DNA of 47,702 bases from an uncultured Eubacteriales bacterium (GTDB lineage: Bacteria; Bacillota; Clostridia; Oscillospirales; Oscillospiraceae), in the NCBI GenBank assembly GCA_900316205.1, contig ONBX01000012.1, positions 1 to 47,702 on the forward strand. The letters run 5' to 3'. The position numbers were made by a program, and so were the translations under genes. The notes beneath the pieces are model-generated. The model had not been told where the DNA came from. It worked only from the letters and a program-made list of their open reading frames with translations, and did not search any database. Below are positions 25,262-33,537 of the stretch, piece by piece; positions within the stretch are counted from its first letter, which is position 1, and every line of letters starts with the position of its first letter.

Positions 25262-25314
25262 GAAAAAATGTTCGGCGAATTCGCATAAGCTGCGAGTTCA
25301 CCGAACATTTTTTA
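25262..25314. terminator. Bidirectional intrinsic terminator
   Basis: AAAAAATGTTCGG and CCGAACATTTTTT arms enclosing a second CGAATTCGCA/TGCGAGTTCA pairing. It ends the MotA/MotB-like transcript. Bases 25315-25457 hold a dispersed stem-loop repeat (25369-25441) and no gene. Confidence 0.88.
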
Positions 25315-25457
25315 AATCTTTATTTCCGGCTGCGGGAGGGAAGAGCCGTCCCCGCACGGCAACAAGCTCGGATCACGACCCCTCCGTCACCCGGCGGAGC
25401 GTGACACGCCGGGCGACACCTCCCCTTGCGCAGGGGAGGCGAGTGCGCAGCCGCGTT

Positions 25458-25739
25458 TCACGCCTCCAGGGCCGCGTCCAGGGCGGCTTTCGCGCCGGCC
25501 TTGATGTCCTCATAGCTCATGAAGAGCCTGGCCTCGAAGATCTTTTTGCCGTCCACAAAGAAGGTGGGGACGGCGTAGTAATCGTAGCGGTCGGCAAGCT
25601 CCGGCTCCCGGGACTCCTCGATCCGCGTCAGGGGGATGTCCCGATAGCGGGGATCCTCCTCAAAGAGCTCGTCCAGCGCCCGCCGGGCCTTGTCGCAGTA
25701 TCCGCAGTCCTCCAGGTAGAACATCAGAACTTCTTTCAT
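25458..25739 (-). CDS. Glutaredoxin/thioredoxin-fold protein, CGYC
   Basis: 93-residue cytoplasmic disulfide reductase-like protein. The redox motif is CGYC (residues 12-15, after LMFYLED), the cis-proline is in YAVPTFFVDGKKIF, and the length and the strand pattern fit the glutaredoxin fold. In glutathione-poor Clostridia such proteins may be reduced by thioredoxin reductase. AAAGGAG precedes the ATG. It has no co-transcribed neighbour. Confidence 0.88.
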   Translation of the reverse strand: MKEVLMFYLEDCGYCDKARRALDELFEEDPRYRDIPLTRIEESREPELADRYDYYAVPTFFVDGKKIFEARLFMSYEDIKAGAKAALDAALEA

Positions 25740-25754
25740 TTTCTATCTCCTTTC

Positions 25755-26055
25755 CAAATAGGCTCCCCTGTGCAAGGGGAGCTGTCTGACGCCGTCTCCC
25801 GCAAGGCGACAGACTGGGGGGGCCTCCTTTCCTCTTTGGCCCCCTGTGCTAGGGGCCTTGGGTCTGGCGCGCAGCGCCTGAGGAGCTGTCCCGTTTCCCA
25901 AAACGCCCTATCCTGGCTGGAAAAACAACCCCTCCGTCATCCGGCGGACCGCAACACGCCGGATGCCACCTCCCCTTGCACAGGGGAGCTAAGACCGAGC
26001 GGCCCCTCTCAGTCACTTCGTGACAGCTCTCCCCGACGCGGGGAGAGCCAGGCGG
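25755..26055. repeat. Array of dispersed stem-loop repeats, no gene
   Basis: At least three modules: CTCCCCTGTGCAAGGGGAG with GCTGTCTGACGCC (25763-25800), the reversed CCTCCGTCATCCGGCGG...CGCCGGATGCCACCTCCCC (25930-25985) and CAGTCACTTCGTGACAGCTC with CTCCCC (26009-26048). No open reading frame with gene-like features. Confidence 0.7.
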
Positions 26056-26114
26056 ACCGTTTGTTTGCTGTTTCCTTATCACTTTTCGCTCTTCACTCTT
26101 CCCTCTTCCCTCAT

Positions 26115-27059
26115 CTACAGTCCCCACAGGCCGGACTGCTTGCGGCAGAGGGCGATGAAGTCCAGCACCGCCGGGGAGCGGTAGCCGCTCTCCAGGAAGG
26201 CGACGGCGAGAGCGCCCATGCTGCCCTCACCGGGCAGGGGGAAGAGGTCCAGAGAACTGTCCGCGCCGCCCTCCTCGGCGTGGAGGGTCCGGAGGAAGAG
26301 CTCGGGGTACACCGTGATGCCCATACCCTGCCGGGACAGGGCAAAGGCGGTCTCGATGTTCTCCGTCTCCAGCAGGATCCGGGGCAGAAAGCCCACGCTG
26401 CGGCTGTAATGCTCCAGCATGGCCCGGATGCGGTTGCCGGTTTTCAGGAGAACGAAGGGCTGGCCGGAGAAGAGCCGGAGATCCGCCCCCTCTTCCCGTG
26501 CCCGGCGGATGGCATTTTCATCCCCGGAGAAGACCTCCAGGGAGAAGGGCCGGGGGCAGGCCAGAAACAGCCGCTCCCGCAGCAGCACGGAGACCTGGGC
26601 CCCCTGCACGTCGATGGGCATGTAGCCGATGAGCACGTCGATCTCCCCCTGGCGCAGCCATTCGTTGAGCTGGCGGTGGTTGCCCTCCATAAGGCTGATT
26701 TCCACAAGGGGGTGGCTTTTGCAAAATTCCGGCAGCAGCACCGGCAGCATGGCCCTGCCGCAGGTGTAGGACACGCCCAGGCGCAGCCGGCCCCGGCGGT
26801 GGTCGCTGATCTCCCCCGCCTCCCGCAGGATCTCCTGCTCCAGAGAGCAGATCTGCCGGGCGATGAGGGCCAAACGCTCCCCGGCGTAGGTGAGCTTCAG
26901 CTCCGGCCCCCGCTCGAAGAGGGGGACGCCCAGCTCCTCCTCCAGCTTTGCCACATGGCCGGAGAGGGACTGCTGGGAAATATAGAGCCGCCGGGCCGCG
27001 TGGGTGAAGTTCTTCTCCTCCGCCGCGGCAAGGAAGTATTGCAGATTGCGGAAATTCAT
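26115..27059 (-). CDS. LysR-family transcriptional regulator
   Basis: 314 residues. The winged helix is at the N terminus (MNFRNLQYFLAAAEEKNFTHAARRLYISQQSLSGHVAKLEEELGVPLFER), followed by a linker helix and two periplasmic-binding-like lobes for an effector (RLRLGVSYTCGRAMLPVLLPEF...; EGNHRQLNEWLRQGEIDVLIGY). AAGGAG precedes the ATG at 27057-27059. It is divergent from the 2-oxoacid:ferredoxin oxidoreductase operon, the classical position for a LysR regulator controlling its neighbour; a CCACAGGCA/TGCCTGTGG palindrome at 27221-27240 between them could be an operator, which is inference. Confidence 0.93.
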   Translation of the reverse strand: MNFRNLQYFLAAAEEKNFTHAARRLYISQQSLSGHVAKLEEELGVPLFERGPELKLTYAGERLALIARQICSLEQEILREAGEISDHRRGRLRLGVSYTCGRAMLPVLLPEFCKSHPLVEISLMEGNHRQLNEWLRQGEIDVLIGYMPIDVQGAQVSVLLRERLFLACPRPFSLEVFSGDENAIRRAREEGADLRLFSGQPFVLLKTGNRIRAMLEHYSRSVGFLPRILLETENIETAFALSRQGMGITVYPELFLRTLHAEEGGADSSLDLFPLPGEGSMGALAVAFLESGYRSPAVLDFIALCRKQSGLWGL

Positions 27060-27104
27060 GAAAAACTCCTTTTCGCATGACAGGCCTTCTCGTGTCCCCC
27101 TATC

Positions 27105-27240
27105 CCCCAGTGTGAGCACTGGGGACTTCCCCCAAAGGGGGAAGCAGGAGCGCGCGGCTAAAGCTCACGGATGAAGAGATGAGGCGACCAAAGGTCGCCC
27201 CTACTATACCACAGGCATTTGCCTGTGGCAAGAGCAAGGA
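27105..27240. repeat. Palindromic repeats between LysR gene and oxidoreductase operon
   Basis: CCCCCAGTGTGAGCACTGGGG followed by CTTCCCCC/GGGGGAAG (27106-27147), a GGCGACCAAAGGTCGCC half-element (27182-27204) and a CCACAGGCA/TGCCTGTGG palindrome (27221-27240). The last is not seen elsewhere in the window and may be regulatory. No confident promoter was found for the operon. Confidence 0.6.
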
Positions 27241-27350
27241 AAGAAGTGTTTTCCTTTTTCCTGAATATGGTGTTTAATAAGCTGAAAGAGGTCCGCGCCG
27301 CCCTCCCTTGGGGAAACGGCGGACGAAGGGCCCGAAAAGGAGAGTACAGC

Positions 27351-27551
27351 ATGATCGGGAGAAAGAAACTCGTGATCGAGCCGGCCTGGTGCAAGGGCTG
27401 CGGCATCTGCGCCGCCTTCTGCCCCAAGCAGGTCCTGGAGATCCAAAAGGAAAAAGTCACGGTGAAGGATCCGGAGGCGTGCATCCTCTGCGGGATGTGT
27501 GAGCTGAGGTGTCCGGATTACGCCATTTATCTTGTGAATCTGGAAGAGTGA
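27351..27551 (+). CDS. 2-oxoacid:ferredoxin oxidoreductase, ferredoxin (delta) subunit
   Basis: 66 residues with two 4Fe-4S motifs, CKGCGICAAFCPKQ and CILCGMCELRCPDY, as in KorD/VorD. It passes electrons from the catalytic subunits to free ferredoxin. AAAAGGAG precedes the ATG; an upstream in-frame start at 27219 has no ribosome-binding site. First gene of a five-gene run. Confidence 0.93.
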   Translation: MIGRKKLVIEPAWCKGCGICAAFCPKQVLEIQKEKVTVKDPEACILCGMCELRCPDYAIYLVNLEE

Positions 27552-27564
27552 GGAGGTCGTGAAG

Positions 27565-28701
27565 ATGTCGAAAGCTGTCCTGATGCAGGGGAACGAGGCC
27601 GCTGTGGAGGGCGCCATTGCCGCCGGCATGCGCGTCTTCGCGGGCTACCCCATCACCCCTTCCACCGAGATCGCGGAGCAGAGCGCTCTGCGGCTGCCCC
27701 AGGTGGGCGGCCACTTCATCCAGATGGAGGATGAGATCTCCTCCATCGCCGCCGTACTGGGCGCCTCCGCCGCCGGTGTCAAGGCCATGACCGCCACCTC
27801 CGGCCCGGGCTTTTCCCTGATGCAGGAGAATCTGGGCTACGGCGCCATGGCGGAGATCCCCTGCGTGGTGGTGGACGTGCAGCGCTCCGGCCCCTCCACG
27901 GGCCTTCCCACCAGCCCCGCCCAGGGGGACTATATGCAGGCCCGCTGGGGCACCCACGGGGACCATCCGGTGATCGCCCTGTCTCCCTCCTCCGTGCTGG
28001 AGACCTATACACTGATCATCCGGGCCTTCAACCTGTCCGAAAAGTACCGGACCCCGGTCATTTTCCTGATGGATGAGATCGTGGGCCACATGCGGGAGGG
28101 CGTGGAGCTGCCCAAGCCCAACACCCTGCGCATCAATCAGCGAAAGATGAGCTTCCACGACGGGGCCAACAAGCAGTGCTACTTCGTCCCGGAAGGGGAA
28201 TATGTGCCCGCCATGAAGCCCTTCGGCCGGGGCGAGCGCTATAACATCACCGGCCTTGCCCATGACGAGAGCGGCTTCCCCACCAATAACACCCAGGTGG
28301 CAGGCAAGCTGGTGTCCCGGCTGCTGGCAAAGGTGGAGGATAACGTGGATGACATCGTCCGCATCGAAGAATACGCCATGGAGGACGCCGAGACCGCCAT
28401 CGTCTGCTTCGGCGGCACGGCCCGGGCCGCCATGGAGGCGGTGCTGGCCGCCCGGGAGGCGGGCAAAAAGGTGGGCCTGTTCCGGCCAATCACCGTCTGG
28501 CCCTTCCCGGAAAAGCAGCTGCGCTCGCGCCTTCCCCAGCTCAAGCACATCCTGATGGTGGAGCACAACCACGGCCAGATGCTGCTGGAGGTCCAGCGCG
28601 CCGCCGGCGGCAGCGTGCCCGTCTCCTTCCTGGGGAAGGTGGACGGCACCGTCATCTCCCCCGCCGAGATCCTTGCCAAACTGCAGGAAATGGAGGTCTG
28701 A
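27565..28701 (+). CDS. korA: 2-oxoacid:ferredoxin oxidoreductase, alpha subunit (KorA-like)
   Basis: 378 residues. The pyrimidine-binding domain begins LMQGNEAAVEGAIAAGMRVFAGYPITPSTEIAE, with the GYPITPS motif typical of 2-oxoglutarate/2-oxoisovalerate enzymes. TSGPGFSLMQENLGY and VVVDVQRSGPSTGLPT (CoA/2-oxoacid pocket region) follow, and a transketolase C-terminal-like domain ends the chain. Starts at the ATG at 27565, 8 bases after GAGGAGG. The substrate cannot be fixed from sequence alone; 2-oxoglutarate is favoured by the adjacent CoA transferase. Confidence 0.92.
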   Translation: MSKAVLMQGNEAAVEGAIAAGMRVFAGYPITPSTEIAEQSALRLPQVGGHFIQMEDEISSIAAVLGASAAGVKAMTATSGPGFSLMQENLGYGAMAEIPCVVVDVQRSGPSTGLPTSPAQGDYMQARWGTHGDHPVIALSPSSVLETYTLIIRAFNLSEKYRTPVIFLMDEIVGHMREGVELPKPNTLRINQRKMSFHDGANKQCYFVPEGEYVPAMKPFGRGERYNITGLAHDESGFPTNNTQVAGKLVSRLLAKVEDNVDDIVRIEEYAMEDAETAIVCFGGTARAAMEAVLAAREAGKKVGLFRPITVWPFPEKQLRSRLPQLKHILMVEHNHGQMLLEVQRAAGGSVPVSFLGKVDGTVISPAEILAKLQEMEV

Positions 28702-28705
28702 AATC

Positions 28706-29545
28706 ATGCCCAGTGATTTGATCCATCTCTATATGCGCATCGACCATCTGCCCCACATCTGGTGCCCCGGCTGCGGAAACGGCGTCATCATGCGGGACGT
28801 GGCGGTGGCGCTGGACGAGCTCATCAACGACCCGGATCTGGACATTGACCGGGATGATATCGTCATCGTCTCCGGCATCGGCTGCTCCTCCCGGGCGGCG
28901 GGCTATCTGGACTTCAATTCCATCCACACCACCCACGGCCGGGCCATCGCCTTTGCCACCGGCATCAAGATGGCCAATCCCAAGCTGCATGTCATCGTGC
29001 TCACCGGCGACGGGGACTGCTCCGCCATCGGCGGCAACCACCTGATCCATGCGGCGAGGCGGAACCTGGGCCTCACGGTGATCTGCTTCAACAACGACAT
29101 TTACGGCATGACCGGCGGGCAGTATTCCCCCACCACCCCCACCGGCGACAAGGCCACCACCGCCCCCTACGGCAACCTGGACCGGCCCTTTGACATTGCC
29201 AATCTGGCCGCCGGCGCCGGTGCCTCCTTCGCCGCCCGGGGCGACGTGTTCCACGCCCGGGAGACCACCGAGATCATCAAGAAGGCCATCCTCCACAAGG
29301 GCTTCTCTCTGGTGGACGTGTACTCCATCTGCCCCACCTACTACGGCCGCAAGAACAAGAAGGGCGACGCCGTGGAGATGATGAAGTGGCAGCGGGACAA
29401 CCTGATCCCCATGAGCCGCTACACCGTGATGAGTGAGGCGGAGCTGGCGGGCAAAAAGCCCATCGGCATCCTGGCGGAGAACGACTTCCCCGAGTATACG
29501 GAGGAGTACCAGAAGCTCATTGACCGCTGCCAGGGCAAAAAGTAA
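28706..29545 (+). CDS. korB: 2-oxoacid:ferredoxin oxidoreductase, beta subunit (KorB-like)
   Basis: 279 residues, the thiamine diphosphate-binding subunit. CPGCGNGVIM at about residue 20 helps hold the catalytic site cluster, GDGDCSAIGGNH is the ThDP-Mg motif and NNDIYGMTGGQYSPTTP the closing part. GGAGG precedes the ATG at 28706, 4 bp after the alpha-subunit gene ends. It cleaves a 2-oxoacid to give an acyl-CoA and reduced ferredoxin together with the alpha and gamma parts. Confidence 0.94.
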   Translation: MPSDLIHLYMRIDHLPHIWCPGCGNGVIMRDVAVALDELINDPDLDIDRDDIVIVSGIGCSSRAAGYLDFNSIHTTHGRAIAFATGIKMANPKLHVIVLTGDGDCSAIGGNHLIHAARRNLGLTVICFNNDIYGMTGGQYSPTTPTGDKATTAPYGNLDRPFDIANLAAGAGASFAARGDVFHARETTEIIKKAILHKGFSLVDVYSICPTYYGRKNKKGDAVEMMKWQRDNLIPMSRYTVMSEAELAGKKPIGILAENDFPEYTEEYQKLIDRCQGKK

Positions 29546-29557
29546 GGGGGAGAGAGC

Positions 29558-30127
29558 ATGAGCAATCGATATGAAATGCGTTTCGCCGGCTCCGGCGGCC
29601 AGGGCGTCATCCTGGCCAGCGTCATCCTGGCGGAGGCCGCCGTCATCGCCGGGCTCAACACCGTCCAGTCCCAGGCCTACGGCCCCGAGGCAAGAGGCGG
29701 CGTCAGCAAGGCGGAGACCGTGGTGAGCAAAGAGAAGATCTGGTATTCCAAGGTCACCCGGCCCAACTTCCTCCTGGCCCTGACCCAGGCCTCCCTGAAC
29801 GCCTATTCCGGGACTCTGGCCGAGGGCGCCGCCGTGCTGATGGACGACAGTCTCCGGCGGCCGGAGGAACTACCGGAGGAGCGGGTCATCGCCGTTCCCA
29901 TCCTGCGCACCGCCAAGGAGAAGGTGGGCAAGGCCTTTACCGCCAACATCGTGGCGGTGGGCGCCATCAACGCAGCCCTGCAGCTCTTCACCGATGAGGA
30001 GCTGATGGAGGCCGTGCGCCGCCACATCCCCGCCGGCACCGAGGAGATCAACAAAAAGGCCCTGGAGGCCGGCCGGGAGCTCATCACCCCCGCCCAGGCC
30101 GCGGCCTTCTGCCACCACCTGGGGTGA
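29558..30127 (+). CDS. korC: 2-oxoacid:ferredoxin oxidoreductase, gamma subunit (KorC-like)
   Basis: 189 residues. RFAGSGGQGVILASVILAEAAVIAG is the gamma-domain signature, followed by QSQAYGPEARGGVSKAETVVSKEKI, the loop that closes the CoA site. It starts 12 bp after the beta gene with GGGGGAG upstream. Gene order delta-alpha-beta-gamma is standard for Kor/Vor enzymes. Confidence 0.94.
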   Translation: MSNRYEMRFAGSGGQGVILASVILAEAAVIAGLNTVQSQAYGPEARGGVSKAETVVSKEKIWYSKVTRPNFLLALTQASLNAYSGTLAEGAAVLMDDSLRRPEELPEERVIAVPILRTAKEKVGKAFTANIVAVGAINAALQLFTDEELMEAVRRHIPAGTEEINKKALEAGRELITPAQAAAFCHHLG

Positions 30128-30132
30128 ACACT

Positions 30133-31659
30133 ATGGAACTGGACAAGCGTTTTCGCTGCGAGGCCCTGCGGGATCGCGTCATGAGCGCCGAGGAGGCGGC
30201 TCTTCTCATCCGGGATGGGGAGAACGTGGCCGTCAGCGGCTTTACCCCCTCCGGCTGCCCCAAGGCGGTGCCCCTGGCCCTGGCCAGACAGGTCCGGGAC
30301 GGGGAGAGAAAGCTGCGCCTGGGCCTCTTCTCCGGCGCTTCCACCGGGGAAGAGCTGGACTCCGCCTGGGCCGAGCAGGACATCATTGCCCGCCGCCTGC
30401 CCTACATGACCAGCAAGGCCCTCCGCGCCGCCGTGAACGGCGGCAGCCGGGAGGGCGTGGCCTATACCGACCAGCATCTGGGCATGGTGGCCCAGAACGC
30501 CCGCTACGGCTTCTACGGCCCCATCCGCACCGCCATCATCGAGGCGGCGGCTATCACGGAGGAGGGGCATCTCATCCCCACCACCGCGGTGGGCTGCTCC
30601 CAGACCTGGATCGACCTGGCGGAGCAGGTGATCGTGGAGCTGAACCTCCGCCAGCCGGCGGAGCTGGAGGGCTTCCACGACATCTACCGCCTGGCGGATC
30701 CCCCGGCCCGGCAGCCCATCCCCCTCACCGATGCCGCCCAGCGGATCGGCCTGCCCTATCTGAGCTGCCCCGTGGAAAAGATCGCCGCCGTGGTGATCAC
30801 GGATCTGCCGGAGAAACCCCGGCCCCTGGCCCCTGAGGACGAGGTCAGCAAAAAGATCGCCCATAACATCGTGGCCTTTTTGAAAAACGAGAAAGCCCAG
30901 GGCCGCCTCTCCGCCGATGTCTGCCCGCTGCAGTCCGGCGTGGGCTCGGTTGCCAACGCCGTGCTGTTGGGCCTGAAGGATTCGGATTTCAGCCATCTGC
31001 GCTTTTTCTCCGAGGTGATGCAGGACGGCATCCTGGATCTCATGGACGCGGGCAAGGCCGACATGGCCTCTGCCACTTCCCTTTCCCTCTCCGAGGCGGG
31101 GATGCAGCGTCTGCTGGGAAATCTGGAGGCCTACCGGGGCAAGCTCCTGCTGCGGGATTCGGAGATTTCCAACAGCGCGGAGGTCATCCGGCGGCTTGGC
31201 GTCATCGCCATGAACACCGCCGTGGAGGCGGATCTCTACGGCAACGTGAACTCCAGCCAGATGAACGGCACCAGCGTCTATAACGGCATCGGAGGCTCCG
31301 GAGACTATGCCAGAAACGCCGCCATCTCCATCTTCATGACCAATTCCGTGGCCAAAAACGGCAAGATCTCCAGCATCGTGCCCATGGTGAGCCATGTGGA
31401 CCACACCGAGCACGACGTGGACGTGATCGTCACCGAGCAGGGCTGGGCGGACCTCCGGGGCCTGAGTCCCAAGCAGCGGGCGGTAAGCATCATCGAAAAC
31501 TGCGCCCACCCGGACTACAGGGAACAGCTCCGCGCCTATTTCGAGGACGCCTGTGCCGCGACCCGCGGCGCCCAGACTCCCCATTTGCTGGACCGCTGCT
31601 TCGCCTTCCACCGGCAGCTGAAGGAGACCGGCTCCATGCGGATGGACGAAGAGAAATGA
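30133..31659 (+). CDS. Acetyl-CoA hydrolase/transferase family CoA transferase
   Basis: 508 residues, class I CoA transferase of the succinyl-CoA:acetate type. RVMSAEEAALLIRDGENVAVSGFTPSGCPKAVP begins the first domain; the likely catalytic glutamate lies in LRFFSEVMQDG, and NGIGGSGDYARNA and VTEQGWADLRGLSP mark the CoA-binding second domain. The ATG at 30133 was preferred over a GTG at 30124 that overlaps the gamma-subunit stop; both are possible. Co-transcribed with korDABC, it can exchange the acyl-CoA product with acetate, giving acetyl-CoA plus free acid, which would save the thioester energy. Confidence 0.9.
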   Translation: MELDKRFRCEALRDRVMSAEEAALLIRDGENVAVSGFTPSGCPKAVPLALARQVRDGERKLRLGLFSGASTGEELDSAWAEQDIIARRLPYMTSKALRAAVNGGSREGVAYTDQHLGMVAQNARYGFYGPIRTAIIEAAAITEEGHLIPTTAVGCSQTWIDLAEQVIVELNLRQPAELEGFHDIYRLADPPARQPIPLTDAAQRIGLPYLSCPVEKIAAVVITDLPEKPRPLAPEDEVSKKIAHNIVAFLKNEKAQGRLSADVCPLQSGVGSVANAVLLGLKDSDFSHLRFFSEVMQDGILDLMDAGKADMASATSLSLSEAGMQRLLGNLEAYRGKLLLRDSEISNSAEVIRRLGVIAMNTAVEADLYGNVNSSQMNGTSVYNGIGGSGDYARNAAISIFMTNSVAKNGKISSIVPMVSHVDHTEHDVDVIVTEQGWADLRGLSPKQRAVSIIENCAHPDYREQLRAYFEDACAATRGAQTPHLLDRCFAFHRQLKETGSMRMDEEK

Positions 31660-31684
31660 TATAATGATGGGCCCTTCGGGTCCG

Positions 31685-31830
31685 TTACGGCGTGCCGCGA
31701 AGCGGCACGGATCGTCCTTCCCCCAGCGGGGGAAGGTGTCAGCCGCCGTCTCGCGGAAGGCGGCTGACAGATGAGGGAGAAAAGGGAACAGAAGATTCTC
31801 CCTCATCACCCCCAGTGTGCGCACTGGGGG
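31685..31830. repeat. Dispersed palindromic repeats after the CoA-transferase gene
   Basis: CGTGCCGCGAAGCGGCACG hairpin (about 31692-31710), CCTTCCCCCAGCGGGGGAAGG (31716-31737), GTCAGCCGCC...GGCGGCTGAC (31738-31768) and CCCCCAGTGTGCGCACTGGGGG (31809-31830). No gene between 31660 and 32099. Confidence 0.7.
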
Positions 31831-32041
31831 AGCTTCCCCCGCTGGGGGAAGCACAAGCTGTCGACAAAGTGTCGACAGCTTGAAAAGGCAAAATGGAAAC
31901 TTCCGAAAAAGTTCCCATTTTGGCATAGATTGAACGTGAAGGGGGGCATACCCTCCCCCCCTTCACAATCCCCCCATGCGTGTCCAAGCTTGGCCGCACA
32001 GGTTTGTCTACAGTCTGAGCTTCCCCCGCTGGGGGAAGCAC
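31831..32041 (+). mobile_element. Hairpin-targeting element, copy B, with 24-bp direct repeats
   Basis: The element body is 31855-32017 (163 bp). Positions 31831-31854 and 32018-32041 are identical 24-bp copies of a hairpin with arms GCTTCCCCC/GGGGGAAGC. The left end AAGCTGTCGACAAAG and the complement of the right end (CAGACTGTAGACAAACC) share CTGT-GACAAA, i.e. imperfect terminal inverted repeats. Internal palindromes include GGAAC..GTTCC-like, GTGAAGGGGGG/CCCCCCTTCAC and CCAAGCTTGG. A single-copy version of the same hairpin module without the element is found at 36764-36807. No coding capacity, so it would be non-autonomous. Confidence 0.65.
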
Positions 32042-32099
32042 ATGCTTCACTGTTCAAATTTATCACCGACTGCGCCCGGCGCAGAGAAAGGATGATACC

Positions 32100-33197
32100 A
32101 TGGCTTTTCAGTTTCCCGCCTATCACGCTCCCGATTTCACCGAGGAGCGCTTCCTCAATTCTCCCGACGCTGCCTGGGCTCTCTGCGAGCGGGACGGCGT
32201 GGCCCCCGAGGGCTACCACAGCACCTCCATGTACCCCGAGTACTACAAGCTGAACGGCCAGTGGACCCTGGCGCCCGAGAGCCGCATGGACTCCAGCGTG
32301 GTCTGGCGCCCGGACGGCAGCCTGGACGTGGTGGAAAACCGCAACCTCCGCCAGGGCGACCGGGTCATCCTGGGCCGCACCGAAAACGGCGAGCAGGGCA
32401 TCTTCATGCACAGCACCGGCTTTGTGGAGCCGGGACAGGAACTGGAGGACCGCTTCGTCTTCCGCACCGGCCGCAGCCGGGAGACCTCCTACACCCGGGA
32501 CTATGACAGGCTTGTGGAGCTTCTCCGCTACGAGAAGGACCACGGCAACATTGTCTGGGTCATGGGGCCCGCCTTCGCCTTTGACGCTGACGCCCGCAAG
32601 GCCATGCAGCTGCTCATCGAAAACGGCTACGCCCACGGCCTGCTGGCCGGCAACGCCCTGGCCACCCACGACCTGGAGGGCGGCCTGCTGCACACCGCGC
32701 TGGGCCAGGACATCTACACCCAGCAGTCCATGCCCAACGGCCACTACAACCACCTGGACACCATCAACAAGGTCCGCCGCAGCGGCTCCATCAAGCAGTT
32801 CGTGGAGGACTACCACATCGATAACGGCATCATGTACGCCGCCGTGAAGAAGGATCTGCCCTTCGTGCTGGGCGGCTCCATCCGGGACGACGGCCCCCTG
32901 CCCGAGGTCATCGGTGATGTGTACGCGGCCCAGAGCGCCATGCGGGAGATCGTGAAGAAGTCCACCACGGTGATCTGCCTTGCCACCATGCTGCACACCA
33001 TCGCCACCGGCAACATGACCCCCTCCTTCCGGGTGCTGCCCGACGGCAGCGTCCGCCCCGTGTACCTCTACTGTGTGGACGCGGACGAGTTCGTGGTGAA
33101 CAAGCTTCTGGACCGGGGCAGCCTCTCCGCCACCACCATGGTCACAAACGTCCAGGACTTCATCCGCAACGTGGCCCGGGGCCTGGGACTGATGTGA
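32100..33197 (+). CDS. LOR/SDH-domain protein, archaeal-type ornithine cyclodeaminase family
   Basis: 365 residues, matching the TIGR00300-type family: GHTF-like HSTSMYPEYYKLNGQW at the N terminus, then MGPAFAFDADARKAMQLLIENGYAHGLLAGNALATHDLEGGLLHTALG, GHYNHLDTINKVRRSGSIKQFVED and the very conserved SIRDDGPLPEVIGDVYAAQSAMREIVKK and ATMLHTIATGNM. Characterised members convert ornithine to proline and ammonia with NAD+ (Methanococcus) or form the C-terminal half of cyanobacterial ArgZ/AgrE. The ArgZ guanidine-hydrolase half is absent here. AAAGGATG precedes the ATG. Monocistronic, with repeats on both sides; no arginine or proline genes nearby. Confidence 0.85.
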   Translation: MAFQFPAYHAPDFTEERFLNSPDAAWALCERDGVAPEGYHSTSMYPEYYKLNGQWTLAPESRMDSSVVWRPDGSLDVVENRNLRQGDRVILGRTENGEQGIFMHSTGFVEPGQELEDRFVFRTGRSRETSYTRDYDRLVELLRYEKDHGNIVWVMGPAFAFDADARKAMQLLIENGYAHGLLAGNALATHDLEGGLLHTALGQDIYTQQSMPNGHYNHLDTINKVRRSGSIKQFVEDYHIDNGIMYAAVKKDLPFVLGGSIRDDGPLPEVIGDVYAAQSAMREIVKKSTTVICLATMLHTIATGNMTPSFRVLPDGSVRPVYLYCVDADEFVVNKLLDRGSLSATTMVTNVQDFIRNVARGLGLM

Positions 33198-33234
33198 GGA
33201 CAATTCGGAATTCGGAGTTCGGACTTGATCGCCC

Positions 33235-33410
33235 CGCCGCAAAGCCTTCTCCTTGAGGAGAAGGTGTCATTTGGCTTGTAACGCTCCGCCGAATGACGGA
33301 TGAGGTGGCGTCCACCGCCCGCCACACACCTCCCCTGCGCAAGGGGAGGTGGCACCTGGCGTGTAACGCACCGCCGGGTGACGGAGGGGTCGTGACGCCA
33401 TCTTTCCCCT
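33235..33410. repeat. Two dispersed stem-loop repeats
   Basis: CCTTCTCCTTGAGGAGAAGG then GTCATTTGGC...GCCGAATGACGGATGAGG (33242-33306), followed by CCTCCCCTGCGCAAGGGGAGG then GGCACCTGGCG...CGCCGGGTGACGGAGGGG (33331-33390). Two variants of the same two-stem layout lie head to tail. Confidence 0.7.
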
Positions 33411-33445
33411 CCTGTCCGCAGAAATTCCCGTTTTTCCCCCGCGCA

Positions 33446-33537
33446 GCACAGACTTCATAAACAGACAAGGACAGGCGAATTCGTATCCGTGTACGAATTC
33501 GCCTGTCCTTGTTTGATAGATACGGCTTGTTCTGTGC
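33446..33537. repeat. Left boundary palindrome of the AT-rich island
   Basis: GACAAGGACAGGCGAATTCGTA and its complement form a long perfect stem (33464-33485 with 33492-33513), and outer GCACAGA/TCTGTGC (33446-33452, 33531-33537) close the element. Its right arm, CTTGTT...ATAGATAC..CTTGTTCTG, recurs at 36634-36663 in the same orientation. Bases 33538-33730 carry a CGGCAGCCC-type repeat and another stem-loop repeat; no gene is seen up to 33960. Confidence 0.7.

Noticed and set aside
27219-27350. N-terminal extension of the ferredoxin subunit
   Set aside because: The extension has no family similarity and no ribosome-binding site, while AAAAGGAG precedes the ATG at 27351.
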